From assembly GCA_017654935.2 (NCBI GenBank), contig CM065682.1, positions 35,671,441 to 35,735,440 of the forward strand: a DNA stretch of 64,000 nt, read 5' to 3'. Below the pieces are notes generated by a model. It was not told the DNA's origin. It saw only the letters and a list, made by a program, of their open reading frames with translations, and did no database searches. How positions within the stretch are numbered: position 1 is the first letter of the stretch; every line of letters begins with the position of its first letter. The position numbers were made by a program, and so were the translations under genes. Positions 11,097 to 30,466 of the stretch are shown one piece after another. The DNA is from Phymorhynchus buccinoides (Eukaryota > Mollusca > Gastropoda > Neogastropoda > Raphitomidae).

Positions 11097-13781
11097 TACA
11101 TTCCTTTGAATATAGCAAATTCTTATATAGGCCCTTTTGATTGTACAAGTGTATGTGTAAGTGTAAGAAAATCGTTGCTTCTCAAATTCTCATAATCCGG
11201 CGACGCCGGCTCTAGGCAATTTAAAAATCCTGCAGTTTCAGGACATCCTGAAAGAAGGAGCATCCATGTAATTATTATGTTAACAATAAATTAGCACAGA
11301 ACTTAAACACTGTGCAGTTAAAAACAACCAGATTAAACACACCAACAATATCAATGATGAGATAAGAAGGAAATCGTTTCCTTTTACAAAATTCCATATA
11401 ATTACATTGTAATTTTTTTTAAATGACAACAAACAACATGATTGTTTATTATAGCTTTCAGTGATAATTACAATGGCAATAATCAATGCATAGGTTAAAC
11501 TAGCAAGGGTGAAACCTGGACAAAATGAAAAGCAAGAAGGCCTGGGTTCTGGCAGGTCGCTTTGGAGGGGTCAAGGGGGGCAGAGTCGTTTGTGGGGGTC
11601 AGGGGGCAAAGCCTCTGAAAATGAAGTTTTTTTTGTACACAGCATTTAGACAGATTTAATTATTAGCTTAACAATAAAACAAGGTTTTTTTCCTCATTCC
11701 AGAGAAATTGTTATTTATTTATTTATTTATTTATTTATTAAACTTACCTTAAAGCTCAATGCGCTTCAATAAAGCCTTTCAGGATTTCAACACAAAAAAG
11801 AAGCCAAAATCAGGATTCCTGCTTTTTCCGCCATGTGGTTTCATCCATATACTACTGATAAATGGGTGTGAAAAAGACAATTGATTAATATATATAATTT
11901 GCTGTTGTAGCTGAACTTCCAAACCACATACCATACTTTACAGACTACATGGGTGCCTCTACAAAATCCTGGGAAACCTGAAAAGCAGGCTCCAGGGGAT
12001 GCCTCGTGTCCAGCAGGGCACAGGGGCAGCAACCCTGTTGGAGGTTGAGGGGGGCAATGCCCCTAGAAGCTGAAGAAAAACAGGTATTTTAAAGGGGTTT
12101 GACTAGCCCATGACATGGGCAGTGATAAGTGGTGGTAGAAACAAAATTTGTGAAGGAGAGAAAGGCAGGTTGTTTGTCTTTTTTTTTTATAAACCTGAAA
12201 TTCAGGCCGAGGCCACAGCAAAAAAACCACACACCTAAATTCAGGCACATAGTTTGAAGAGAAGCACCCATGCAGACAATAAGACCATTTTTTTTGTCTT
12301 GACTAAGACCTTTGCACCTTATAACACACTGTATGACTAATAAGACAATAACCGAGTATTAACACAAAATCAGATTTTTAGTTAAATGTGGGCAGCGCAC
12401 CTCATAACAGAGTGTCTTACGGTAATTTGTTTTTGTCAAAATTCTACAAATTCTAACAACAAACAAACCGACCAGCAGTCAATTGGGTGTGGGTTTGACC
12501 CAACTTTTCCAGACCACAAATCAAGTTAATGCACCTAGAAGTCAATATTTTTGTTCTTAGAAATTTGTAAAAACTTTTTTTGGGGGTGCAATTTTTTGGA
12601 AAACCGAGATAGGACAGAGGTGTGCAGTAATAATAAAGCTGTCTCAGGACTGAAAATGACGCATGATCATCAAATACAACAATGAAGATGAAACCAAATT
12701 AAAACAACCAACACCCACCACTATCACATTCACCCTATTCTACACAAAAATGAGTCAGCATTCAAGTTAAAGATTATACCCAAACCACCACAAACCCACA
12801 ACAAAAAGAAAAAGAAGACGAAAATCAACCACCCCAACAATGAAGAAAAAAGCTACACCATAATGAGGTGAAATGTCATGTAAGTGAAAACGTATTAAGG
12901 AGACTGTCTACGAAAGTGACCAAAGTGTGTACACCAAAGAAAGATAGCTCTACACTGTATGTAGGCTAGGTGGCAGCGTGTAGTACTAGTAGCCGTGTCA
13001 ATGCTAGTGCTCCACAACCCCACCACCAGGGCTCCCACTGAGGACAAGCAGAAACTCTGACATCTAGGGCAAGTCTGGCCAACGTTCGTCTAAATCTAAA
13101 TGAAACTTGAAGGAATAGAACAGCAACACTGTAGTAGGGACATGCACATTTTTTGTTTGTTTGCACAAGCTGGAAAGTTGGCTAACTTAAGAATCTCAAG
13201 TGATCTTTTGTAGAGCTATTTCAATAGGAATTGTTTGGAAATAATTAAGGGGTGCAACTTCATGGTGTGTGGGAGTGATCTTGCCTAGTTCAATCGGTCA
13301 AACAGGGGAAGTTACTCTACTATCAGGTAGATCCCCAGCTCTCGCCTTGTGTGTTTGAGTAGACATACATCACTTAGGACACCATGCGTCATTCTAAAAT
13401 TGATGTCATTTATATTTTTCATTCACATTTTGCAAGTTCTATTATTTTGTGGTTACTGGCTGCCCCTCATTTTTCTAAACAAATGTTTGCAAGTCGCTGA
13501 CTCGCATCCTGCGGTTTCAAGATTCAACGTCATGCCGCCATGGTTTTGACCGAGTAAGTCGAGGTAATCAACTCTAATTTTCACGAAGTGCTCTCCCCTA
13601 GTTTTTTCTGAAAATCGTCTATTTCTGCAGCGTCTAGCTGATGCTATGTTGTCATAAGAAACCATACTGACACAAAATCAATGCAGTACTCACATGACAA
13701 AAGATTACATAATTTCTTAAAGATTTACAAGTTCTCTGCTAGGTTTTACAATGTGCATTCAGCGTTCACCGTATTCTTGTG
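11097..13781. other. Long stretch without a supported gene
   Basis: Contains a (TTTA)n tract at 11714-11738 and two GC-rich repeat fragments of the type GGGGGGCAATGCCCCTAGA (about 11520-11620 and 11940-12075). A possible degraded TATAAGGCGC MITE lies near 12310-12425. Frames near 12966-13166 and 13453-13665 have no splice support and poor codon use. Probably intron of the minus-strand gene. Confidence 0.45.
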
Positions 13782-14775
13782 TTCTCCCGCAGAGTTTTGT
13801 TGTTGTTGCGATTTTTCTATTCATTCCCCCTTCAAATAAACAGTTTTGCTGATGTGCAGCCAGTGTTCAATGTTCATATTTTTGTGTTCTCCCGCAGAGT
13901 TTTTTGTTTGCGATTTTCCTGTTTGTTTTCCTTGAAATCATCGATTTTGCTAATGTGCAGCCAGTACTCAATGTTCACCGTACTTTCATTTTCTCCCGCT
14001 GAGTTTATTGTTGCCATGTTTCTGTTAGTTCTCCCGCAAAATCATCGATTTTGCCAGTGCTCAATGTTCACCGTATTTTCGTTTTCTCCCGCTGAGTTTT
14101 TAGTTGCAATTTTTATGTTAGTTCTCCCTCAAAATCATCGATTTTGCTAACATACAGCCAGTGTTCAATGTTCACTGTACTTTCGTTTTCTCCTGCTGAG
14201 TTTACTGTTGCCATGTTTATGTTAGTTCTCCCTGAAAATCATCAATTTTGCTAACATACAGCCAGTGTTCAATGTTCACTGTACTTTCGTTTTCTCCTGC
14301 TGAGTTAACTGTTGCCATGTTTCTGTTAGTTCTCCCTCAAAATCATCGATTTTGCTAACATATAGCCAGTGTTCAATGTTCACTGTACTTTCGTTTTCTC
14401 CTGCTGAGTTTACTGTTGCCATGTTTATGTTAGTTCTCCCTGAAAATTATGGATTTTGCTAATGCACAGCCAGTGCTCAATGTTCACTGTACTTTCGTTT
14501 TGTCCTGCTGAGTTTACTGTTGCCATGTTTATGTTAGTTCTCCCTGAAAATCATGGATTTTGCTAATGCACAGCCAGTGCTCAATGTTCACTGTACTTTC
14601 GTTTTCTCCCGCTGAGTTTACTGTTGCCATGTTTCTGTTAGTTCTCCCTGAAAATCATGGATTTTGCTAATGCACAGCCAGTGCTAGATGTTCACTGTAC
14701 TTTCGTTTTCTCCCGCTGAGTTTACTGTTGCCATGTTTCTGTTAGTTCTCCCTGAAAATCATGGATTTTGCTTGT
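13782..14775. repeat. Satellite-like tandem array, ~104-bp unit, ~10 copies
   Basis: Units start TTTCTCC(T/C)GCTGAGTTTA and include GTTAGTTCTCCCTGAAAATC and GCCAGTGTTCAATGTTCACT. Starts lie near 13784, 13889, 13990, 14083, 14187, 14291, 14395, 14499, 14603 and 14707. The left units are diverged and the right units nearly identical, so the array has grown or homogenised at its right end. The last unit is cut short about 40 bp from the exon at 14814-14947. Confidence 0.95.
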
Positions 14776-14813
14776 GAAGTAAGTGGGAGCCCTGCTGCAC
14801 CATGCACCCCTAC

Positions 14814-14947
14814 CTGCCAGTGGATGTCTCCGCTGCTGGGGCAATCCTGTGGGAGGGACTGGACACAACCACATCAACCATCCGCATCAACTCCTGCCAC
14901 CTTTCCTTAGTGCTAACTAACTTGGGTGCATCGTCAATTACCACAGG
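14814..14947 (-). CDS. Proposed exon 8 of unidentified minus-strand gene
   Basis: 134-nt exon with acceptor CCTCAG and donor GGCAG|GTAGGG. Phase 0 in, phase 2 out: PVVIDDAPKLVSTKERWQEL, then MRMVDVVVSSPSHRIAPAAE, then TSTG. G/C-ending codons dominate and the other frames stop. The incoming phase is forced by the exon at 16125-16171. The peptide mixes a charged helix (STKERWQELMRMVD) with hydrophobic residues; the family is not recognised. No following exon could be found in 6.3-14.8 kb. Confidence 0.65.
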
Positions 14948-15063
14948 CTGAGGGGAATGTGAAGGATAGAACTGTACACAGATACACTAAAAACAGAGAG
15001 CTTTGAAGGGAAACAGGAACAAGAGCCAAGTGAAGGGATCAGAGGTAAAAATATAAAAATATC

Positions 15064-15237
15064 TACCGTATTTTTTGGACTATAAGGCGCACCTTTGTAT
15101 AAGGCGCACCCCCCAAATCTTACCCAGATTTCAGATTTTGTTACTATATTTTCTTACTATTTCATCATTCACATTATAAGGCGCAGGGGTCTGAGTCTGG
15201 GAAAAAAGTGTCGCCTTATAGTCCGAAGAATACGGTA
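15064..15237. mobile_element. MITE, TATAAGGCGC family, intact copy
   Basis: 174 bp including TA target duplications. The left end (CCGTATTTTTTGGACTATAA, then GGCGCACC) pairs with the right end (GTCGCCTTATAGTCCGAAGA, then ATACGG). This arrangement suggests a Tc1/mariner-type or similar TA-targeting MITE. Confidence 0.9.
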
Positions 15238-16124
15238 ATAGGAACAGAGGCAAGTGATGAGAGCAGAGGAAGAAAGAAAAACTTTAAAGCAAACAAGGGG
15301 TAGTTTCAAAACGATTCGACTAACATGCTTGATAAAAGATCTGATTCAGTTTTGTATTGGCATACTCGTTCTTCGTACTTGGCTCTTCATTTCTAAAGAC
15401 TGTTTCAAAATTTAAACACAGCAGGCTAATCATTCAGAGATTTTGAACTAAACACAGTTATTACTTCAGGCGTTCATTTGATTTATATATCAATGTTAAT
15501 GATCACTAAACTGTCAAATATAAACATTTACACTCCGCTATAGAATGGGTTGTTTAGGTAGAGTTATCATCCTAAGCCCTTGATACCAGGTGGCGCTCCA
15601 TTTAGAGGCCGTTTCTAAGAACATGAAATTATCGCTCTTTCTTTCACTTTGTGTCGCTCTCTCTCACTTGTGCGTGGCAAAAGAACATTTTTGCGCGTGC
15701 GATCAAACTTTACCTCTTATTTGAAAAAGGGAAGCAATATAATTTGGGACAGGGATCTCCAGTTTGGCATCCAGAAGTGATCATTACCATGGTCAAGTGA
15801 AACTTAGCCAAAACAAACATTGTTTCAGCAGAAATGTTTTTAATTTTTTTTTTTTTTTTTTAGCATTCTTAGCATGTTTATCGGTTCTAAGTCAGTATGA
15901 AAAGACCAAAATGCCACAAGTTTAGAAGAAACAATCATTTGAAATAAATAAAAATGATTCAGCAGAAAGTCTATCTAAATTTTTTCAAAGCAAAAAAACA
16001 AAAAACCACTAAAACATAAACAATAGAGATGTAAAAGTAACTGAAAATTTACGCAAAGTAAACTCTAAAGAAAGAATGGCAGTTTAAGTACCGGTATAAT
16101 AAGTTAGTCAGTTTCATCACTCAC
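15238..16124. other. No gene recognised (intron)
   Basis: AT-rich intronic sequence with a T tract at 15842-15862. No repeat or exon could be supported. Confidence 0.5.
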
Positions 16125-16171
16125 CTCATGATCAAGAAGAGGTATGAGTCCACTGCTGTAACTGTCAAGAT
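16125..16171 (-). CDS. Proposed exon 7 of unidentified minus-strand gene
   Basis: 47-nt minus-strand exon: acceptor TTCGTTCAG, donor GAG|GTGAGT. Phase 1 in, phase 0 out: split codon, then LDSYSSGLIPLLDHE. An alternative upstream acceptor in the same frame would add TLTWITFRS-like residues. Phase 0 out is required by the next exon (14814-14947), where any other frame stops at once. Confidence 0.6.
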
Positions 16172-16310
16172 CTGAACGAAATGTAATCCAGGTTAAGGCT
16201 CGCAATGTTGTATATGGCACACAAACAATTACATTCTCAATATTATTGTCTTAAATTGTATTTTATTATTTTAATTACATTGTATATTGTTTTACAAATA
16301 AACAATCTCA

Positions 16311-16858
16311 TTTCTTCTTCTTTTCTGCGTTCCCAGGCCATATGGCCATAATGGGTGAGGTACATATGTGTCCGGTTTTCAGTTTTCACTGATCTCCCCA
16401 CTGCATTCAGCCAACACATTCTGATTTCAGAGGAGCTCAAAGGAGAAAACTATTTGGAAGACTTTTTGTAAAAAAAAAGAAAAGAAGGTAGGATGGCAAT
16501 GAAAATAGCTTGAAAATGAATTAAACTTGCAGAGCAAAAAAGAACATGGCAGCTCCAATTGGAAAAAAATTATTATGACATCAGAAAGGCGATCCACAGC
16601 AGCTCAGTGGTATTGCTAGACCAGACCAAGGGAAGTAAGTTAGTCTTGTGAAGACTAAGACTTTTTGGTCTTTGGTAATTGGCATTAGCTCCAAATTGGA
16701 AGAGATAACTCATTCGTAGTGAAACGGTAAAATGATAGAATAGATTGAACCATTAAGGTAGAATTAGAAAGATAGATGGCAGAAAGCAAAAGGAAAAGGC
16801 AGAGTAAAATTAGAGTGAAAGATTAGAGGAAGTTACAAGCACAGAACTTCCAAAAGGG
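16311..16858 (+). repeat. Interspersed repeat family A, interrupted copy
   Basis: The head and middle (CTGCGTTCCCAGGCCATATG to GAGGAGCTCAAAGGAGAAAA) lie at 16325-16465. The tail (AGAAAGATAGATGGCAG to ACAGAACTTCCAAAAGG) lies at 16766-16855. About 290 bp of unrelated sequence separates them, so the copy has been split by an insertion. Confidence 0.75.
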
Positions 16859-16886
16859 GGGTGGGTGGTGGTGGTGTGCCTTTAAC

Positions 16887-16914
16887 CTCCATCTGGAATG
16901 ACAAGCATATAATT
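16887..16914 (-). CDS. Proposed 28-nt exon 6 (micro-exon)
   Basis: Minus strand: branch-point-like CACTAAC, then CATTCAG|, 28 nt, then GGAG|GTTAAA. Phase 0 in and phase 1 out gives NYMLVIPDG with G left over, which joins the AT of the next exon to make Asp. The phases fit the exons on both sides exactly, but the donor is weak and the exon is short. Confidence 0.45.
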
Positions 16915-17241
16915 CTGAATGCTGTTAGTGTAACAGTTTGTGCAATGTTCTTTTTCTCTTAAATCATTTTCTAAAATTCTGGAAGTTGCACACCAGTCTT
17001 AACTTATTCATACCCAAATATACGGAGCATGAGTAAACTTTAGTAGACTGTTTCTGTATGTACTTGTGCATGCACATTTGTGTTTGTGAGATTGCATGTG
17101 TGTGCATCCATGCCTCTAAATGGACATCTCTATCATGTGGGTATCCTTTCTGTATTTATGCAAGTTAATCTTACTGTTTGCTTTTAATTTATGAATAGTG
17201 CATTTAACTAAAGGGCTATCTGTATTAGTTTTAACTTACTT

Positions 17242-17311
<70 letters not shown>

Positions 17312-17538
17312 CCTGTTAACTTTCATCGTTTCCATGTTATCTACTTGTGCCTATTGTTTGTGTAGAATTGTCTTCTTCAATGTTTGTTGTGTAACTGACC
17401 AGTTAATGAAATGTTTTTATTATTTATTCTGTATATTATGTGCAAGCTGGGCAACACATTTCTTCTGTTTGAAGACAATAAATTGATTTGATTGATTGAT
17501 TGATTTGACATACACGTGTGTATGTGTGTGTGCGGAAG

Positions 17539-17572
<34 letters not shown>

Positions 17573-17649
17573 CGCGTGCGTGTGTGTGTGCAAGTGTACA
17601 TATTCAAGTGTATGAATACAATATGCCCGCCTGTCTGCCAGTTGCCTAC
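16915..17649 (+). mobile_element. Intron with (GT)n and LINE-like 3' tail
   Basis: A pure GT tract runs 17246-17309. Near 17452-17506 the plus strand reads GAAGACAATAAATTGATTTG followed by (ATTG)n, the usual 3' terminus and tetranucleotide tail of a truncated non-LTR retrotransposon. A second GT tract lies at 17516-17590. Confidence 0.5.
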
Positions 17650-17903
17650 CAGCATGTCTACCCGCATGGATTCCCTGAACATGACTGCTCGCATCAAGCC
17701 ATCATTTACAGCAGAGCCAAAAGGATATAGATCCAGAGAGCTGTCAAAGAAGGAGATGAAGCAGACAACAAACTTCCTGAGGCTGGCGGGTGCCGAGGGC
17801 CTGTCGGTGTCAGAGGCTGTTGACGTGTCATCGCTGTCGGCCGATACCAAGGAGGAGTTTTCCAGCACACAGAAGTAGCAGGCAGCTGACGTTGTCACCT
17901 CCT
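17650..17903 (-). CDS. Proposed exon 5 of unidentified minus-strand gene
   Basis: Acceptor TTCCACAG at the high end. Two in-frame donors are possible at the low end: GTAGGC (exon ends 17650) or GTAGAC (ends 17662), differing by VDML. Phase 1 in, phase 0 out. The peptide includes EEVTTSAACYFCVLENSSLV, a Ser/Asp/Thr-rich stretch (SADSDDTSTASDTDRPSAP), then SLRKFVVCFISFFDSSLDLY and PFGSAVNDGLMRAVMFRESM. The acidic Ser-rich segment between two hydrophobic blocks looks like a loop between structured strands. The family was not recognised. Confidence 0.65.
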
Positions 17904-18259
17904 CTGTGGAACTAGGTGGGGAATGAGAAGAAAATTGTGCAGAGTTTGTAACTGTCTGTCTCAGTATCTTTCTGTATCTATCACACACACACGCAGTCGC
18001 ACACACGTGCGAGCACACACACACACACACACATATGCACACACACGGTCCTTGCTTGGTAAACCAGCGAGTGAAATTTCTCTTCAAGCTATAATCGTCA
18101 AAACCTGAGTAGTTTCATCCACTATGCTTACCAAAGGACTCCCTGCCGCTTTAGAAAGCTTCCTCAACGTTGCCATGCAAGAAAATGCTGTTAATTCATT
18201 CAAAATTGACAGCAAAGCGGAAAATCAAACCGTCACCATTATCTGACTGTCCCCTTCCA

Positions 18260-18690
18260 GTCAGCACCATGACCAGAGCACACAAGACGTGCACGCCGTG
18301 TACCGACGAAAGAGCGTGGCTCAGGCAAACAGAGATAGGAGAGCAGAAGCGCATCAGGTTAACAAACAAAAACAGGCAAGTGGTCGCACGTTATCTCCGA
18401 ATCGTTTGTTTATGCCTACCCCACCGAGCTTGATGTACGCTAGTGACAATCAACCTACGTGTGCCAACATGTTTACATTCAACAGTCCTTCTCCCGTTGT
18501 CCTGTCTTCAGACGACACTCACAACACGATTACCTGTGACACTGAGGCACAAACTGTGACAGACATGGACAATGAAAACAACACGGAACAAAGAGACGAT
18601 AGTGATGAACAAACGCAAGACAATGTAATGTGTGTAGAAGATCAGTGTGACGACGAAAGCCAACATGAAAACGAAAATGGTGATTTATGA
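18260..18690 (+). CDS. Intronic acidic ORF, unidentified
   Basis: A plus-strand frame of about 143 codons follows an acceptor-like TGTCCCCTTCCAG and ends with TGA at 18688-18690. The N-terminal part is basic (VYRRKSVAQANRDRRAEAHQ); the C-terminal part is strongly acidic and Asn/Gln-rich (MDNENNTEQRDDSDEQTQDN, then CDDESQHENENGDL). No ATG lies near the start, so it is either a terminal exon or a remnant of an inserted gene. It is antisense to an intron of the minus-strand gene. Codon use is not strongly biased and no family is recognised. Confidence 0.35.
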
Positions 18691-19446
18691 CAATTATGGC
18701 CCCATCGTTATTTTCTGAAATGGTGTCTATACAGTACAGTCTCTAAACTTCCTTATTTCCATGATCTGGATTCCAGGACATGAAGATTTTATACTGTTTT
18801 CTGTGCATCATCATTGCAAATGTTTATTACAATACATTTGTCCCATTTCCCACTTCCCTCCCCATTCATCTGTGAACTTAAAAGTTGATATTGGTCATCC
18901 TTTTGCTCATATGGACCTTGTGGCCTGAAAAAGCTGAATAAGCCATGTTGTATTTGTATTTTGTACACACACACACACAGAGATATATATATATAAACAT
19001 CTACATGCACACACTTCAATTTCCAGCACTGTTCTGAATATCAGCATGAGAAAATGCATTTAGATTGAATGAATGAAAAATAATGTTTTTTCATATCAAT
19101 AGTGCTTTTGGACAGAGCATTTACATTTTGTCCATAGCAGTGTTAGATAATTAACTCGATAACTTGTTCAAACAGACAAATGCATACACACAATATGCAA
19201 AAGCAGACACACATACACACCCACCCACCCACACATACCACTACGAAATAAGTACTAGACATAGATCTATCAAACATATAGAAAACCTCTGAAATGTGAC
19301 TTGGTATATATCACGTAAGCAGTTGAGGCATAAACTGGGCACTCAAATAGTGTTCTTTTTTTCTATTTAAAAAAAATAAAAATAAACAAATGTTCAGATA
19401 TTCTTATTTCTTACAGAAACATTTACCTAATGCACACACGTCTTAC
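18691..19446. other. No gene recognised (intron)
   Basis: AT-rich sequence with small CA/TA tracts at 18966-18998 and 19186-19236. Confidence 0.5.
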
Positions 19447-19546
19447 CAACTGATTCCGATGGACAGAAAATGGCCATGTCCAGAGGAACAGGGGTTTCTG
19501 GATAAGCGTTGAGCCAGTGACCTCCGTAGGTCTGTTTCTGCAGAGG
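19447..19546 (-). CDS. Proposed exon 4 of unidentified minus-strand gene
   Basis: 100-nt exon: acceptor CAACCTGTCAG, donor GTTG|GTAAGA. Phase 0 in, phase 1 out: PLQKQTYGGHWLNAYPETPV then PLDMAIFCPSESV. The two other frames are open but lead to an immediate stop in the next exon, so this frame is chosen. The aromatic- and Pro-rich sequence looks like a conserved globular segment; a Longin/uDENN-like strand was considered but cannot be claimed. Confidence 0.65.
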
Positions 19547-19569
19547 CTGACAGGTTGGTTGCCGCAATG

Positions 19570-20107
19570 CTCAAACTGTGTCACAATAATACACATGCAT
19601 GCGCGTACATATGCACACACACACATGTGTGCATGAGCACTCACACACACAAGTGTACACACAAACACACACATGTTCACACACACAAACATACATACTC
19701 GCGCACACACAGGCACACACACACACACACACACTTAATAATGACTGGTGCACCCCTCAATTTTCATAAGAAATTAAATATGGATCATAATCATAGAATG
19801 ATAGATAAAGCCCCTGAGGCGGACAAAGTGTAAATAAATTATAAAGGGACAAAAAAAACAGGCGGAAAATGTTTTGCCGCACTTAGCGATGGTGTATGAG
19901 TACTATGACTAGCTCTGTGAAGATGATAAAAAAACACCTTTCAAATGACATGACAATTAATGGCAATTTTTTTTTTTTAAACACAGGTTAGGTGTGGTAT
20001 AGGTTTTTTGTAAGCACTAAGTTGTACTTATAGTAGTTATAGCAATTGTTGTAATTGAATTAAAGTTCAATTGGAAAATTAGTGCTTAAAATTAAGAGAA
20101 ATCATAC
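19570..20107. repeat. (CA)n-rich intron
   Basis: Imperfect CA repeats at 19590-19735. The rest is AT-rich non-coding sequence. Confidence 0.7.
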
Positions 20108-20123
20108 CTCTCTGACTCTGAGT
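20108..20123 (-). CDS. Possible 16-nt micro-exon 3
   Basis: Minus strand ATTATCAG|, 16 nt, |GTATGA. It converts the phase 2 output of exon 2 into the phase 0 input required by the exon at 19447-19546, coding R-LRVRE. Only phase logic and the two dinucleotides support it. Confidence 0.25.
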
Positions 20124-20166
20124 CTGATAATTTTTATGAGCAACATATTGATTTCAAGTACTCATC

Positions 20167-20314
<148 letters not shown>

Positions 20315-20537
20315 GGAACCAAAAAAGAAGAAATGAACTGATGCATTTTAATTATAATGTAAGTTATTATAACAAATTCAAAATTTCACTTTCAGAACTG
20401 AAGCAATTTCAGTCATTTCAGGATGGCAAATAAGTTCTTTTAAAAGGCAAGCCCTAGTTAAGTATTTTTCACTAGTATGTTTATCTTATAAGGCGATGAT
20501 AAAACTAAACAACAAGCTTCTGTCATTTGTTCTTTAC

Positions 20538-20603
20538 CTGAGGTTTCCTTCTCCTGCCTGCTCATTTTCATCAATAGATGAAGCATCCCCAGTACTTAAT
20601 GAT
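20538..20603 (-). CDS. Proposed exon 2 of unidentified minus-strand gene
   Basis: 66-nt exon between acceptor GTTTTCAG and donor CTCAG|GTAAAG, phase 2 in and out. Reads SLSTGDASSIDENEQAGEGN then L; the next-best frame stops. Acidic and low in hydrophobics, so probably a disordered N-terminal tail continuous with exon 1. Confidence 0.65.
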
Positions 20604-20737
20604 CTGAAAACGACAACAATAGTTTTTCGTTCACAGTCAAAAGATAATTCACAGCAGTTAAACTTAGTATACTTTGAACAACATAAAAAAAACCAACTTT
20701 TTTCTCTTGGTCTTTTTCTGTTTTCCTCCTTCTTCAG

Positions 20738-20970
20738 GCATTTCCATAGATCTTGTTGCTCTGGACGATGGGGTGGGGGTGGAGGAAAATAGGGGAGAAT
20801 GGAGTGATGGATGGGGATTGGGGGAGGGTGGGGGTTGGAAGCCTGGTGTTATTTACATCTGGTGAGTGGTGGAGGAGGTTCTTAAAACTTTTAATAAAAG
20901 CCTCCACCAACCCAGCGGAAACAACACTATCGTTGAGGCATTCCATTCCCTGGTTGTTCTGCAAAAGAAG
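20738..20970 (-). mobile_element. Degraded LINE reverse-transcriptase tail
   Basis: The minus-strand frame NNQGMECLNDSVVSAGLVEA followed by FIKSFKNL resembles the C-terminal end of non-LTR reverse transcriptases (WN.LP..VV.A.SV..FK..L) but has lost key residues. Weak but recognisable. Confidence 0.4.
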
Positions 20971-21347
20971 CTGTTTTTAAACACCGTTGTTTTTTAAGGC
21001 TCTTCTTCTTCTTTGCAGTGCGTGACCACAATCAACACACTGTCACACTGATTATTATGCCACGGAACCGGGCTGGATGTTGTAGCACTAGCACTGAGCA
21101 GCGCCTTTTGTTTCTTGCAAATTGTTTGACAATGTATTTGTTTTCGTGGCTTTCCGATCTTGTTGGTCTGATGAGTCTTTTGTTTCGTACCAGTTGGTGT
21201 TACTGTTAGGTACTTTTCTGCCTCAATCAGGTACTGGTACTACTGCCTGGTAGGTGCCCTTCTAGTTCTATGATCTTATACATAATTCTACAGAAAGGTT
21301 AAACGGCGGATAAATATTGCAATGAGTATGAATAAAAGCATATTCAC

Positions 21348-21463
21348 CTATTGGGATATAGAGTATAAAGTGCATAAAATCTTTTCTGATCATTTGACTT
21401 TTTGTCAACACTTTGATCACTGATACTGCTGTGAATTGAACCAGAATCACTTTCGTCTGCCAT
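21348..21463 (-). CDS. First coding exon of unidentified minus-strand gene
   Basis: ATG at 21463 in good context (CCAAAATGG). 38 codons plus AG before donor AG|GTGAATA: MADESDSGSIHSSISDQSVD then KKSNDQKRFYALYTLYPN. The acidic Ser-rich N-terminus is followed by an aromatic stretch (RFYALYTLYPN) that could begin a folded domain. Later exons proposed by phase continuity are 20538-20603, 20108-20123, 19447-19546, 17650-17903, 16887-16914, 16125-16171 and 14814-14947, about 290 residues so far. The gene is head-to-head with MEIOB. I do not recognise the protein. Confidence 0.65.
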
Positions 21464-21649
21464 TTTGGCAGATAACTCCGTTTGGATGTCAAAGACACAT
21501 CCGCTTCCGGTCCTGAAGCAGACGACATAATTTCCTGAAGCAGACGACAAAATTTCCACACTTGACGAGAATACGCAAACTTAAGCTTCCTTCACTAGCC
21601 TTCCTCCTTCACTAGCCTAGTCATTACTAGCCTGGATTTAAAGTTTTAA
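21464..21649. promoter_or_regulatory. Bidirectional promoter between minus gene and MEIOB
   Basis: Only 186 bp separate two divergent start codons. The spacer holds an ETS-like CTTCCGG near 21504, a 22-bp direct repeat (CCTGAAGCAGACGACATAAT, then TT; second copy follows at once, 21513-21556), and a repeated CCTTCACTAGCCT near 21588 and 21606. No TATA box is visible in a usual position. The arrangement implies shared control. Confidence 0.55.

Positions 21650-30466
<8,817 letters not shown>

Noticed and set aside
12966..13166. Minus-strand ORF with LARLALDVRVSACPQWEPWW as a possible missing exon
   Set aside because: No convincing acceptor/donor pair and no phase match to the exon at 14814-14947.
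13779..14150. 123-residue plus-strand ORF
   Set aside because: Lies inside the 104-bp satellite array; internal repetition accounts for the open frame.
17516..17878. Plus-strand ORF ending MTARIKPSFTAEPKGYRSRE..., alternative to the minus-strand exon
   Set aside because: It begins in a GT microsatellite. The minus-strand reading has proper acceptor and donor sites and phases matching neighbouring exons.
19447..19570. Alternative minus-strand frames (PLFLWTWPFSVHRNQ and SLAQRLSRNPCSSGHG)
   Set aside because: Both lead to an immediate stop when joined to the exon at 17650-17903.
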